Source: Paenibacillus borealis (lineage in GTDB: Bacteria > Bacillota > Bacilli > Paenibacillales > Paenibacillaceae). Taken from it: 64,000 nucleotides of DNA. Shown piece after piece: positions 43,623 to 52,159 of this stretch. A program made the position numbers and the translations under genes. The stretch is from NCBI RefSeq assembly GCF_000758665.1, contig NZ_CP009285.1:7998001-8062000 (forward strand), written 5' to 3'. How positions within the stretch are numbered: position 1 is the first letter of the stretch; each line of letters starts with the position of its first letter. The notes beneath the pieces were generated by a model. That model did no database searches, was not told the origin of the DNA, and saw only the letters and a list, made by a program, of their open reading frames with translations.

Positions 43623-44567
43623 CTAATTAAGTTTCTTCACTTCGATCACCTTGCTGCTAAACTGGTACGTTACAGTGACATTCTCTATAATCTCCGTATC
43701 CTGATAGGCCAGGGAACCCTGAAACTCCAAGGTGTCATTGTCCTTCCACACGATATGATCCGCATAGCTGTAATTCTCATAATCCGGGCGGATCCATGTG
43801 TCTATTTCTTGCTCCGCCCCATATTTGACTCTTGCGGATTCGACTAACTCCGGGCTGGTTCTTCCTGCTTCCACATTGATGATCTGCACAAATTCACTTT
43901 TATTAGAGCAGGTGACGACCGCAACTAACCTCTTATCGGGTGAAGGAATAATATCTGTGATGTACAGAGAGGGTGCAGAGAAGCTTGAATATTCCTCCAG
44001 CTTATTGTCTTTGATCCTCCATAGGACATTCTGACTTCCATAATCCGAATAATGATTAAATAACGTAAATAACATACTGCCGTCTGCCAGTTTAACAATA
44101 TACGGACTCCGGTAACTTTGTGAGAGAATATCTATGGCAAAAGCAGCCGCATCGGCGATTTTGGGATTCTCATTCCGTGCAAACGGCTGAAGTTTCTGTA
44201 AAGCCTTTGCTCTTAAGCTTGGATCATTGAAGCCTTCCACAAGCCGGTTAATAGCAATATATACATGTTCTTCATTATCACTTGTGAGGGCCTGCAGAAA
44301 TTTCATCCCGTCATACTTGGGAACGGGCAGTAACTCCATGTCTTCAGCTCTCAGATAACGGATATACGGCTCTGCGTTCTGATTCTTATAATATTCGGTT
44401 GCTAATAGAGCAGAAGCGGTTGAACTATAGAGTACAAGACATGCAACCAAAGCAACCCATTTCTTAGAAAAGCCTTTTTTCTTGTTCACTGTCCCGCTCT
44501 GCCCGGCTGCTTCAATTAAATCCTCATCAATAAGTCCGATCTCCCGGTATAACTCTTCTCTTTTCAC
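43623..44567 (-). CDS. Membrane anti-sigma factor-like protein
   Basis: The 314-residue product starts MKREELYREIGLIDEDLIEAA, a short cytoplasmic motif typical of Firmicute anti-sigma proteins, then has one membrane helix (VALVACLVLYSSTASALLA). The outer part combines a helical segment (VYIAINRLVEGFNDPSLRAKAL..FAIDIL) with beta-strand repeats (ITDIIPSPDKRLVAVVTCS). It overlaps the sigma gene by 4 bases, which supports its role as that factor's inhibitor. The outer fold is not one I recognise. Confidence 0.75.
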   Translation of the reverse strand: MKREELYREIGLIDEDLIEAAGQSGTVNKKKGFSKKWVALVACLVLYSSTASALLATEYYKNQNAEPYIRYLRAEDMELLPVPKYDGMKFLQALTSDNEEHVYIAINRLVEGFNDPSLRAKALQKLQPFARNENPKIADAAAFAIDILSQSYRSPYIVKLADGSMLFTLFNHYSDYGSQNVLWRIKDNKLEEYSSFSAPSLYITDIIPSPDKRLVAVVTCSNKSEFVQIINVEAGRTSPELVESARVKYGAEQEIDTWIRPDYENYSYADHIVWKDNDTLEFQGSLAYQDTEIIENVTVTYQFSSKVIEVKKLN

Positions 44568-45121
44568 AGGTGAACTCCCCCCTTGGCTAAATGAACTCTG
44601 AGCTTATTTCTTGTCCTGAAAAGAATGGACTTCACTTTACTGCTGCTCATCTGAAATCTCATAGCAAGATCCTCTATAGAATCCGAATACCAGTACCTTC
44701 TGATAAATATATTTCGGGCTTGCTCATCGATGTCATACAGAAATTCATTGATCAAGCTTACGGTTTCACCTGCTTCGTACTCTGTTTCTACAGTCTCCGG
44801 TGAAGCTATGCATCCTTCCAGTTCGGTTAGAATGGCTTCAAACTGACGGTTACGTTTCTTGGCTGTATTATAACTATGTCTATCAAGCGCTATATTACGG
44901 GTGATTCTTCCTACAAAAACAGATAGCTTCCTGGGCATCGTTGGCGGAATTGTATTCCACGCAGCCAAATATGTATCATTCTCACATTCATCAATATCTG
45001 AGATATTGGAAAGGATGTTTCGGGCAATCACTCTGCAGTAAGCCCCGTATTTATTCTTAGTTTCTACAATGGCCTGCTGTGAACGCTGTAAGTATAGGTG
45101 GACTATTCCCTGATCTTCCAT
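44564..45121 (-). CDS. ECF RNA polymerase sigma factor
   Basis: The 185-residue product has region 2 (ECENDTYLAAWNTIPPTMPRKLSVFVGRITRNIALD) and region 4 (ARNIFIRRYWYSDSIEDLAMRFQMSSSKVKSILFRTRNKL). The adjacent, overlapping gene encodes a membrane protein likely to be its anti-sigma factor. AAAAGGAG precedes the ATG. A self-type promoter is visible at 45145-45180. Confidence 0.92.
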   Translation of the reverse strand: MEDQGIVHLYLQRSQQAIVETKNKYGAYCRVIARNILSNISDIDECENDTYLAAWNTIPPTMPRKLSVFVGRITRNIALDRHSYNTAKKRNRQFEAILTELEGCIASPETVETEYEAGETVSLINEFLYDIDEQARNIFIRRYWYSDSIEDLAMRFQMSSSKVKSILFRTRNKLRVHLAKGGVHL

Positions 45122-45144
45122 CTGTCATTCTCCTTTTAATCTCT

Positions 45145-45180
45145 TATCTATACAGTAGGGAATTGTTGGAACGGGTTGCA
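45145..45180 (-). promoter_or_regulatory. Probable ECF-type promoter of the sigma/anti-sigma operon
   Basis: On the minus strand, TGCAACC (45180-45174) followed about 16 bases later by CTGTATAG resembles ECF-recognised promoters. It lies about 25 bases upstream of the sigma start. Confidence 0.5.
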
Positions 45181-45377
45181 CTTATATTATAATTTCCACA
45201 GAAAAAATCCCAGCGCATAAGAAGTATCCCTCTTATCAGCCAGGATTAAGATATGATCCATAGGTTGTAGCCTCTTTAGGACAATCCATGATAATAGTAA
45301 CCGCTTTCACAGCCTCACATACGGAGTTATTCCTTACTATAATCCTGGTCCATGAAGAAAGGAGCGTGGCAGGCCCA

Positions 45378-45433
45378 CTCTCCAGGGATACAATTATACT
45401 GTGCTGCATGAAATGCACCAGCTTCCTGGAGAG
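45378..45433. other. Large inverted repeat in a 430-base gene-free stretch
   Basis: ctctccagg (45378-45386) and cctggagag (45425-45433) enclose a second, smaller palindromic region around gtgctgcat/atgcac. No U-tract is seen. The stretch 45122-45554 has no convincing gene on either strand. The structure lies upstream of the RacA-like gene and could be a leader or a protein-binding site. Confidence 0.4.
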
Positions 45434-45554
45434 AGCAAGAATAGTCGTAATACCACTTTGCTTAGCGAATCAGCACTACCTTTGTCACCTGTGCAGGGAG
45501 CCGCCAAATAACAACGAATTACCATAGAAAGACCACTACACTGGAGGGATTGAA

Positions 45555-46103
45555 ATGGAAATTCTCAAAACAAAGGAAGCCGCGGAACTGCTGTCCGTTA
45601 GCCTGACTACGATCAAACGCTGGGCGGCCATGTTCCCTGATTTCTTTCCAAAGGACCGATTTGGACATTATACCTTCTCGGAGCAGCAGATCAGCCAGCT
45701 CAATCATATTAAAGACCGTATTAATCAGGGCGAAGCACTGGAAGGCATAAATCTGTATCTCGCGAACGACAAGCTGACAACGGGCCCGCTGCAAGAGAAT
45801 CCAAGTCTGGGTACAGACGGTGACGCTATGAATGAAATATGGTCCCGGATCGAGTATATTGAACACGCACTGGATCAAAAGGCCAGCGAGGTAGTTTCGG
45901 TGCAGCTGCTCCAGCAGCGTGCAGAGCTTGAGGATATGCGTATAATGATTAAGCAATTATCCGCTTCACTGGAAACGATACAGAAGCCAAACAGCACCTC
46001 CCGCTCCCCGTATGAAGAGCTTCTTCCGGCTGCCGCTGGCAGGCTGACGTCTCCGCCAAGAAAGCGCGGCGGTCTATTACGCTCTTTTTTCCCATTCCTA
46101 TAG
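45555..46103 (+). CDS. MerR-type HTH protein with coiled coil and basic tail (RacA-like)
   Basis: The 182-residue product has an N-terminal MerR-like helix-turn-helix (LKTKEAAELLSVSLTTIKRWA..FGHYTFSEQQISQL), a central coiled coil (IEYIEHALDQKASEVVSVQLLQQRAELEDMRIMIKQL), and a basic then hydrophobic tail (PPRKRGGLLRSFFPFL). This layout recalls RacA, which tethers the chromosome to the cell pole in sporulation. GGAGGG precedes the ATG. Direct similarity to RacA is not certain. Confidence 0.7.
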   Translation: MEILKTKEAAELLSVSLTTIKRWAAMFPDFFPKDRFGHYTFSEQQISQLNHIKDRINQGEALEGINLYLANDKLTTGPLQENPSLGTDGDAMNEIWSRIEYIEHALDQKASEVVSVQLLQQRAELEDMRIMIKQLSASLETIQKPNSTSRSPYEELLPAAAGRLTSPPRKRGGLLRSFFPFL

Positions 46104-46119
46104 GCCCGCCTCTTCACAC

Positions 46120-46168
46120 AAAAAAGGTGCGACAAGCCCGGTTTATCACCAGACGCTCGCCGCACCTT
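46120..46168 (-). terminator. Terminator of the small coiled-coil gene
   Basis: On the minus strand, AAGGTGCG and CGCACCTT (46161-46168 and 46124-46131) form the stem base, followed by six Us. It also follows the convergent RacA-like gene. Confidence 0.8.
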
Positions 46169-46179
46169 CACTCTCTAGC

Positions 46180-46560
46180 TTAAATTAAGGCGTTGAAATG
46201 GCCTTCCGAGTCCACCGTCGCCGTCCGGGGATCGGTGAGACCGCTACCCTTGAAGCCTCCCGTTCCTTCATTGCGCCAGAGGGGGAGGTGATCCTGAAGC
46301 GGAGATGCCGGTACGAAATTGGCAGGGGTGCTGCTTCCGCTCTTCAGTACGAGCTGGGACTCCAGCAGCCGGATTTGCCGCTGCAGCTGCTCCCGCCGGT
46401 AGGGAGTCTGCATCTCACTTCCCTGCGCCGCATTCACTTTATCCAGTTCCATCATCAGCCGGTTACGCTGTTTCTCCAGGGAACTGACATCACTCTGTGT
46501 ACCGCCATAGGCCGCAATGGGCTGTACGGAGCTGATGCCTGATACTGTCTGTGCCGCCAT
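46180..46560 (-). CDS. Small coiled-coil protein (FlxA-like)
   Basis: The 126-residue product from ATG 46560, behind GGAGGG, has a Ser/Gly-rich start and a coiled coil (VSSLEKQRNRLMMELDKVN, then EQLQRQIRLLESQL). A Gly/Pro-rich tail follows. It resembles FlxA-like proteins, for which no function is agreed. Convergent with the RacA-like gene. Confidence 0.6.
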   Translation of the reverse strand: MAAQTVSGISSVQPIAAYGGTQSDVSSLEKQRNRLMMELDKVNAAQGSEMQTPYRREQLQRQIRLLESQLVLKSGSSTPANFVPASPLQDHLPLWRNEGTGGFKGSGLTDPRTATVDSEGHFNALI

Positions 46561-46762
46561 GATCTTTCCCTCCGTTTCCTTGGCTCCTGCTCCAAATTCA
46601 GCCAAATTCGTAAGTTCTAATCATCTTTATTACCCCGCGTGCCCCGTTATGACAACATCAAATCCGCAACTGGACAATAATCGTCGTATAGTCTCAGCCG
46701 GCCGCTTGTTTCGGCCCTACCAAAGACCCACCGGAGGCTGGCTAAAGTCCCTTCAGAGCCCC

Positions 46763-47473
46763 TTACTCGTCCTTCAACCGCCGCACATACAGAACAACCG
46801 ACACAACCGTTAATACAACCGTCCATGCCAAAATAATGAGAAGGGGTTTCAAGACATCTCCCGTTGTATGTCCTGTATCGCTTAGACCCAGCAAATGCAC
46901 AAGCTGGCTGCTTGGCATGTAATCCAGCACCTTGAAGACCGGGTAATCCTTGGCCAGTACTGCTCCCCAGGGTGCACCGGTGAATATGAACGCCACCGGG
47001 AGTATAGATAATGAGGCTTCAAGCACTGTCTTGGAGAATAAACCGCAGATCGTCCCGGCTGCTGTGTATAGAATAATCGACAGAATGATTGCTGCCGTAA
47101 ACGTTCCTATATTAGCCGGCTCATAGCCCAAGATATACGTAGAAATAGCCAGAACAACAGCGGACATGACAAAGACCAGGCTGCTTTTACCGATCAGAAC
47201 ATCCAGGGTCGTGGCCGGAGTCAGCATTAATGACCTTAAAGTGTTACGCTCTTTCTCCTCAGCGATCAAGCAGGCTTGTGCCATACTCGTCAGGATCACT
47301 AACGATGTATTCAGAAGAAAACCGATCGCTCCAGGTAAGGCTGAGCCTGCACTTCGAAAAAGAAATGCGAAGAGTATGGGAAATACCAGAATAATCGAGA
47401 TCGCATAATTGCGTGAGAACTCTTTGTAATCCTTCACAAATATCGCCCGGGCCCGTTTGAATGAGATACTCAT
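46763..47473 (-). CDS. ABC-2 type transporter permease
   Basis: The 236-residue product has six membrane helices and the ABC-2 pattern (FVKDYKEFSRNYAISIILVFPILFAFLFR, then CLIAEEKERNTLRSLMLTPATTLDVLIGKSSL). It overlaps the ATPase gene by 4 bases. It forms the membrane part of an exporter. Confidence 0.88.
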   Translation of the reverse strand: MSISFKRARAIFVKDYKEFSRNYAISIILVFPILFAFLFRSAGSALPGAIGFLLNTSLVILTSMAQACLIAEEKERNTLRSLMLTPATTLDVLIGKSSLVFVMSAVVLAISTYILGYEPANIGTFTAAIILSIILYTAAGTICGLFSKTVLEASLSILPVAFIFTGAPWGAVLAKDYPVFKVLDYMPSSQLVHLLGLSDTGHTTGDVLKPLLIILAWTVVLTVVSVVLYVRRLKDE

Positions 47474-48315
47474 AGCAGCTCACTTCCTGTCATTTTAATG
47501 AAAATATCACCCAGACTGGGCTCTTTCGTCTCGATCCGGTCAATGAGCCCCCGCTTCATCCAATCCGCGATTTGATCAGCTGTCTCCCCGCCAATCGGGA
47601 GCTCATGGACTTCCCCATTGGTTAAGTCAACACTAACTGCATTCTTCCGGTGCTGCCGTTTAAGCTCCTTCGGTGAGCCGATGGTTTGGATTTGTCCCTG
47701 ATACAGTATCGCTACCCGGTTGCACATCAATTCTGCTTCAGCCATATCATGCGTAGTCAGAAAAATCGTTGTCCCTCTAGCGTTCAGGTAGCGCAGGCCT
47801 TTATAAATATGTGCGGAGTTTACCGGGTCCAAAGCCGAGGTAGGTTCATCTAAGAATAATAATTCCGGCTCATGGATAATTGCGCAGGCCAGCGTAACAC
47901 GCTGACGCATCCCCTTCGATAAGAGATTTACTTTCTTTTTGCGCTCGCCGCTTAAGTTCACAAACTGCAGCACCTTATCGACCGCAGATTTGGGAAGATC
48001 ATATAACTTACGGTACAGCTCCAGATTCTCCTCAACCGACAATCGCTCATAGAGGCCGCTGTTATCCGTCAGAATGCCGAAGCGCATCTTCTGGGCAGAC
48101 TGCCGCATCCTATCCGCCGGCTCGTTAAATACACTTGCCTGTCCGCTTGTCGGATTCAACTGTGCCGTTAGAATCTTGATCAATGTAGTTTTGCCTGAGC
48201 CGCTTGGGCCGAGGAACCCAAAAATTTCTCCCTTAGGTATAGAAAAAGATACATCTGTTAGCGCATCCTTTGGTCCAAATCTCTTACGGATACGTTCTAC
48301 CTGGATCACATCCAT
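47470..48315 (-). CDS. ABC transporter ATP-binding protein
   Basis: The 281-residue product has Walker A GPSGSGKTTLIKIL, a signature region LLSKGMRQRVTLACAI, Walker B LLFLDEPTSALDP and an H-loop TTHDMAEAE. This is the drug/lantibiotic-export ATPase type. ATG 48315 is preferred, with AAGGATG 8 bases upstream. It powers the permease encoded downstream and follows a LytTR regulator gene. Confidence 0.92.
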   Translation of the reverse strand: MDVIQVERIRKRFGPKDALTDVSFSIPKGEIFGFLGPSGSGKTTLIKILTAQLNPTSGQASVFNEPADRMRQSAQKMRFGILTDNSGLYERLSVEENLELYRKLYDLPKSAVDKVLQFVNLSGERKKKVNLLSKGMRQRVTLACAIIHEPELLFLDEPTSALDPVNSAHIYKGLRYLNARGTTIFLTTHDMAEAELMCNRVAILYQGQIQTIGSPKELKRQHRKNAVSVDLTNGEVHELPIGGETADQIADWMKRGLIDRIETKEPSLGDIFIKMTGSELL

Positions 48316-48419
48316 GAACCCCACATCCTTAGCGTTGATGGCATAAATATATAAAGAATACGTGCTTCCTGCCATCAAAACCCGCCGAAATGTAGCTGTA
48401 ACCGGCTGAACGGTACCAT

Positions 48420-49355
48420 TTAAATCTTCAGCAGTGCCTTTAATTCCTGCAATTTGGAACGGGATAACGGAACCACGGCATCCTGGCCTGTGTTTAACCG
48501 CAGGCTGTAGCTATTCTTCGTCCAGGTAATAATCTCTCTGACCTTTTGCAGATTAACGATGTAGGAGCGGTGGCATCTGAAGAACCCGAAATTCAATAAT
48601 CTCTGCTCCAGCTCGGTCAGCGTCAGAGCACAGTCGTAATTCTCCCCGCCCACATGAACAAGAATCGAACCCTCTACACTTTCTATAAAATCGATCTCAG
48701 GCGGATTAAATAAAATCACCTTGTCGTTTCGTTTGGTAGAGATCTTCTGCAGGGTGATATTGGGCTCGTCCTGTTTCTGTACCTCCTGCTTGTCCTCTTC
48801 AGAGTCCCGGATATCGAGCGGGTGAAATCCGGACTCGTTCAACCGGTAAATGACATCACAGGAAATCAGGGCATCCTCTAAATTCGAAGTTAGGATTATA
48901 ATCTGCTTGTCTGCCGACAGGTCATCCAGAATCCGTTTGAATTGACGGCGGTCCTGCTCTTCCAGATAAAAGTACGGTTCCTCCAGGACAAGTGCAGGCT
49001 GATGTGCAAAAAAGACACGCAGCAGGGTCACATACATCCTTTTTGATGAGCTTAGATCCTTGATTCTTACTTTCCGTTCTTCTCTTAAAGCAAAATACTC
49101 GAGGAGTGAAGCGATACGCTCATGCCTCTCCGATACATGAATTAAAAATGTGATTAGCTCCTCCACCGTTAAACGCATGTACTCGCCTTGCTGCACCCGA
49201 AATAAATGAAACCCGGCATACTCCGCTAATTGATTCATTACAAGCTGCTTTCGTTTCAAGTCCGTTATAATGCCAACCGGCTGGCCCGGTATCATATCAA
49301 ATTCAATCTTCGGCAGAAATAATTCCCCGCCTTCATACATGGGTTGAAATTGCAT
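48420..49355 (-). CDS. LytTR transcription regulator fused to a degenerate ABC-ATPase domain
   Basis: The 311-residue product has an N-terminal part that follows the layout of an ABC ATPase, but Walker A is lost (GIITDLKRKQLVM), the signature reads LSSSKRMYV, Walker B reads ALVLEEP, and the H-loop His is replaced (ILTSN). The C-terminus is a LytTR DNA-binding domain (IDFIESVEGSILVHVG...LEQRLLNFGFFRCHRSYIVNLQKV). It probably senses through the inactive ATPase fold and controls the adjacent exporter genes. ATG 49355 follows AGGAGG. Confidence 0.85.
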   Translation of the reverse strand: MQFQPMYEGGELFLPKIEFDMIPGQPVGIITDLKRKQLVMNQLAEYAGFHLFRVQQGEYMRLTVEELITFLIHVSERHERIASLLEYFALREERKVRIKDLSSSKRMYVTLLRVFFAHQPALVLEEPYFYLEEQDRRQFKRILDDLSADKQIIILTSNLEDALISCDVIYRLNESGFHPLDIRDSEEDKQEVQKQDEPNITLQKISTKRNDKVILFNPPEIDFIESVEGSILVHVGGENYDCALTLTELEQRLLNFGFFRCHRSYIVNLQKVREIITWTKNSYSLRLNTGQDAVVPLSRSKLQELKALLKI

Positions 49356-49460
49356 GCCGTCCTCCTGCTCAGTACACTCTAGGATATATACGCCAATTAT
49401 ATATAAGTACCACAACAAAGAGAACAGCCCTTATGCTGTTCTCTTACGCTGTCTGCCTTA

Positions 49461-49850
49461 TTAGAAGCAGGTGAACGAGCTGACCCGGTTCAGATCAATG
49501 CCGAAGTACGTCCAGAAGAAACCGGTCCATCTAAACCCTGCAATTGAACTGCGTCCGACGAATATCGGGAAGAACCAGAATTGCTCACCGTTGTTCAGCC
49601 AAATGTAAGTGTTGCGGAACAGGCATCGTCTGATTCCCCCGGCGTCGATGGCGAATGTGGTAGCCGGCATTTGCGGTACGAATTGCGGTGGAGGGGCTGT
49701 CGGCGCTTGAACGCCTCCCGGTCCGCCTCCCGGAGGTCCCGGAGTCCCCGGAAATCCTCCGGGACCTCCACCTGGAAACCCAGGTCCTCCAGGTCCTCCC
49801 GGAACCCCCGGAAATCCGCCGCCGGTTCCCGGTGTTGGCAAAAATCCCAT
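49461..49850 (-). CDS. Gly/Pro-rich collagen-like protein, spore-surface candidate
   Basis: The 129-residue product from ATG 49850 has a GFPG/GPGG-rich N-terminal half (residues about 8-50) followed by a compact aromatic domain (IRRCLFRNTYIWLNNGEQF, then FVGRSSIAGFRWTGFFWTYFGIDL) ending SSFTCF. Related proteins are common in Bacillales and often annotated vaguely. A cell or spore surface location is a guess based on composition. GGGAG lies about 10 bases upstream. Confidence 0.7.
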   Translation of the reverse strand: MGFLPTPGTGGGFPGVPGGPGGPGFPGGGPGGFPGTPGPPGGGPGGVQAPTAPPPQFVPQMPATTFAIDAGGIRRCLFRNTYIWLNNGEQFWFFPIFVGRSSIAGFRWTGFFWTYFGIDLNRVSSFTCF

Positions 49851-49984
49851 ATGTGATCGCTCCCTTTCAAGTGAGTAGGCATAATCATCATATGCATTCG
49901 CGGAGAGGGTGCTTGGGCGGATGCCCATAGTAACATGCGCCTGACGTAATTTCAGACTTCACACAGAATAACCCCACAACTATC

Positions 49985-50017
49985 AAAAAAGAGCCGCACC
50001 CTCAGCGGGTGCAGCTC
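49985..50017 (-). terminator. Terminator of the PhnB-like gene
   Basis: gagccgcaccc (49991-50001) pairs with gggtgcagctc (50007-50017), with one mismatch, and six Us follow on the minus strand. Confidence 0.85.
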
Positions 50018-50029
50018 CTTATCCGTCAT

Positions 50030-50452
50030 TCAGTCTTCAAGCTCCGTATATATTTGAAAGGTCACGCCGAATTTATCCGTTACATCACCAAACCCCGGAC
50101 TGAAGGGTTCTTCTTTAAACGGCATATTGACCTGACCCTCCTGCCGCAAGGCTTCATAGATCCGCTTGGATTCTTCTACATCATTCGTTGTAATGCAGAT
50201 AGTAACCCGTTTCCCGGTTTCGACAGGTGAACCGCCTGGAGCATCGGATAACATAAGCTCCGTACCTCCAACCTTTAGCTTGGCGTGTGCTACAAGACTC
50301 CTCAGATCGTCCGTGAATGTGCCCGGCATGTCCGGCATGTCACCGTAAGTCATCATAGAGAGGACTTGTGCGCCGATGGCTTGTTCATAGAACTGAATGG
50401 CTTCCTTTACCCGGCCCTCCAAAGTAATGTAAGGGGTAAGTTTTACCGTCAT
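50030..50452 (-). CDS. PhnB-like VOC-family protein
   Basis: The 140-residue product starts MTVKLTPYITLEGRVKEAIQFYEQAIGAQV, a PhnB/YjdN-type opening, and ends GDVTDKFGVTFQIYTELED. VOC proteins bind small ligands or metals; function unknown. ATG 50452 follows AAGGAGG by 9 bases, whereas the frame extending to 50605 runs into the sigma gene. It lies 76 bases after the sigma gene on the same strand. Confidence 0.9.
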   Translation of the reverse strand: MTVKLTPYITLEGRVKEAIQFYEQAIGAQVLSMMTYGDMPDMPGTFTDDLRSLVAHAKLKVGGTELMLSDAPGGSPVETGKRVTICITTNDVEESKRIYEALRQEGQVNMPFKEEPFSPGFGDVTDKFGVTFQIYTELED

Positions 50453-50528
50453 AAGATTGTTCCTCCTTGAGTTTGGATTGAACCCGCATTTGTGATTCAT
50501 TAGTATAGACGATAAGGCCGCCGCAAAC

Positions 50529-51506
50529 TCATCGGTCGATTGAAAAATTCTGCCTCGCCTCCAAATCTGCCGGTAATCCAAATCGCAGAAATAACTCAGG
50601 ATCAATGAAATGATGGATATGAGTGATCTTTCCCTGTTTCAGCTCCGGAATATGAATGCTCCACGGAACTAAACGCCCATCCGGTCCGGCGGGTACATAC
50701 TGGGCAAAAGCGGGGCAATCCCCATTAGCCTGGACCAGCAGCAATCTGGAGCCCAAACAATGGCTGCGTGTAATAGTGTAGAATGACGACAGATTAGAGC
50801 TGCCGCGAACCCACATCGTAAATGGCGGCATCGACAAGCTGCCGTTCTCGTGGAATAAGGCCAACAATGCATCAATATCATACTGTTCGAAGGCTTCCAT
50901 ATAACTTGCAAGCACTTGTTGATCTGCCTGGGCATCTCCCCCTTGTAACTCCTCGGACCGGAGATTGGAGCGGGCGATACCCGACCGGGCCCGTTGCACA
51001 GCACTGTTGACGGCTGCCGTGGTCATTCCCATCGCATGTGCTGCCTCGTTAGCCGACCACCGGAAGACATCAAGCAGGATCAGTACAGCGCGTTGCCGGG
51101 GCGGCAGTATTTGCAGGATTGCAATAAAGGATAACCGGACGGTCTCCCTGCTGACCACGATGTTGGCCGGGTCGGTAGCATTATCGGGGGCCGGCCATAT
51201 CCAGGAATTCCGGGGCAAGCTGTCACTGGGCTCCTTAATAATAGCCGCGGGTTCAGAGAGATCCATCGGAAGTGCCCGCCGCTTGGCATTCCTCAGCCTG
51301 TCCAAGCAAACATTAGTGGCAATCCGGTACACCCAAGACTTACGCGAAGAATCCTGCCTGATCTGGTCCCAGCTCTGCCAGGCGCGGAGCAAGGTATCCT
51401 GCACAGCATCCTCTGCTTCAAAGATGGACCCCATCATCCGGTAACAATATCCGGTTAGTTCAGAGCGCAGCTCCTCAAGCATGTCTATTCCATGCTTTTG
51501 GCTCAT
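50529..51506 (-). CDS. ECF sigma factor with C-terminal SnoaL-like domain
   Basis: The 325-residue product has region 2 (LTGYCYRMMGSIFEAEDAVQDTLLRAWQSWDQIRQDSSRKSWVYRIATNVCLDRLR), region 4 (LPPRQRAVLILLDVFRWSANEAAHAMGMTTAAVNSAVQRARSGI), and a NTF2/SnoaL-like tail (YMEAFEQYDIDALLALFHENGSLSMPPFTMWVRG). This is the SigG/SigJ-like ECF layout, where the tail regulates activity in place of a separate anti-sigma factor. GGAGGAA precedes the ATG. The PhnB-like gene follows. Confidence 0.92.
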   Translation of the reverse strand: MSQKHGIDMLEELRSELTGYCYRMMGSIFEAEDAVQDTLLRAWQSWDQIRQDSSRKSWVYRIATNVCLDRLRNAKRRALPMDLSEPAAIIKEPSDSLPRNSWIWPAPDNATDPANIVVSRETVRLSFIAILQILPPRQRAVLILLDVFRWSANEAAHAMGMTTAAVNSAVQRARSGIARSNLRSEELQGGDAQADQQVLASYMEAFEQYDIDALLALFHENGSLSMPPFTMWVRGSSNLSSFYTITRSHCLGSRLLLVQANGDCPAFAQYVPAGPDGRLVPWSIHIPELKQGKITHIHHFIDPELFLRFGLPADLEARQNFSIDR

Positions 51507-51556
51507 ATTACGTTTCCTCCTTTGGGGTCGGTTAGAGTTGCCGGAAGCGGATGCTG

Positions 51557-52117
51557 CTACTCGGCGGCTTCCGCCAGCCAGGCTTGCATAGCCGGAGAAT
51601 CTGCATGGTTCAAGCGCAGGGCGATTTCAGTATTGATCTTGTCCGGCGGTATGACCTCGACAAGGACGCATATGGACTCCCGCGGTTGATTCAAGGTAAA
51701 AACACCTTGATCATCGAGCATTTTCATAGCCAGCTCCATCGCCTTCAGCCTCATATCAAACTCGCGGTTACCCTCGTCCTCTTCAAGCTCCCAGATGGAA
51801 GGGCGCTCCATAAACAATTGTTTGATGCCGCCAAAGTTCTCATCCCCGTAGCAACAATAGGGTGAATCGGCGTAGGACCATTTGATGAGCTCCGCAATCG
51901 TTGCTTCCGGCGCGCCGCTTTCTTCTCCTTGTCTGGCTGCTTCCCGCTCCAAAGCCTCCCATGACCAGGCGGAGAGACTTGGCGCATGTCCCTCGCCGGT
52001 AGTATATAGCGTACAGTAATAGTAACGTTCACCATTTTCAAAAAGAGTCCGAAAAGACGTTCTGGCAGCATCGGCAATCGCTAACGCCAGCGACTCCATT
52101 TCTTGCATCGGCTTCAT
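51557..52117 (-). CDS. DUF4303 family protein
   Basis: The 186-residue product has the DUF4303 pattern: LALAIADAARTSFRTLFENGERYYYCTLYTTGEGHAPSLSAWSWEAL, then WSYADSPYCCYGDENF. The role is unknown; relatives often lie among immunity-type genes. GGAGAG precedes the ATG. It is the last of six packed minus-strand genes. Confidence 0.85.
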   Translation of the reverse strand: MKPMQEMESLALAIADAARTSFRTLFENGERYYYCTLYTTGEGHAPSLSAWSWEALEREAARQGEESGAPEATIAELIKWSYADSPYCCYGDENFGGIKQLFMERPSIWELEEDEGNREFDMRLKAMELAMKMLDDQGVFTLNQPRESICVLVEVIPPDKINTEIALRLNHADSPAMQAWLAEAAE

Positions 52118-52159
52118 GACATGACTCTCCTTTCCGTTAGCCGGGCAGCACCCAGATGA

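Noticed and set aside
45236..45527. Short frames on both strands in the gap before the RacA-like gene
   Set aside because: No ribosome binding sites, no family character, and they overlap an inverted repeat.
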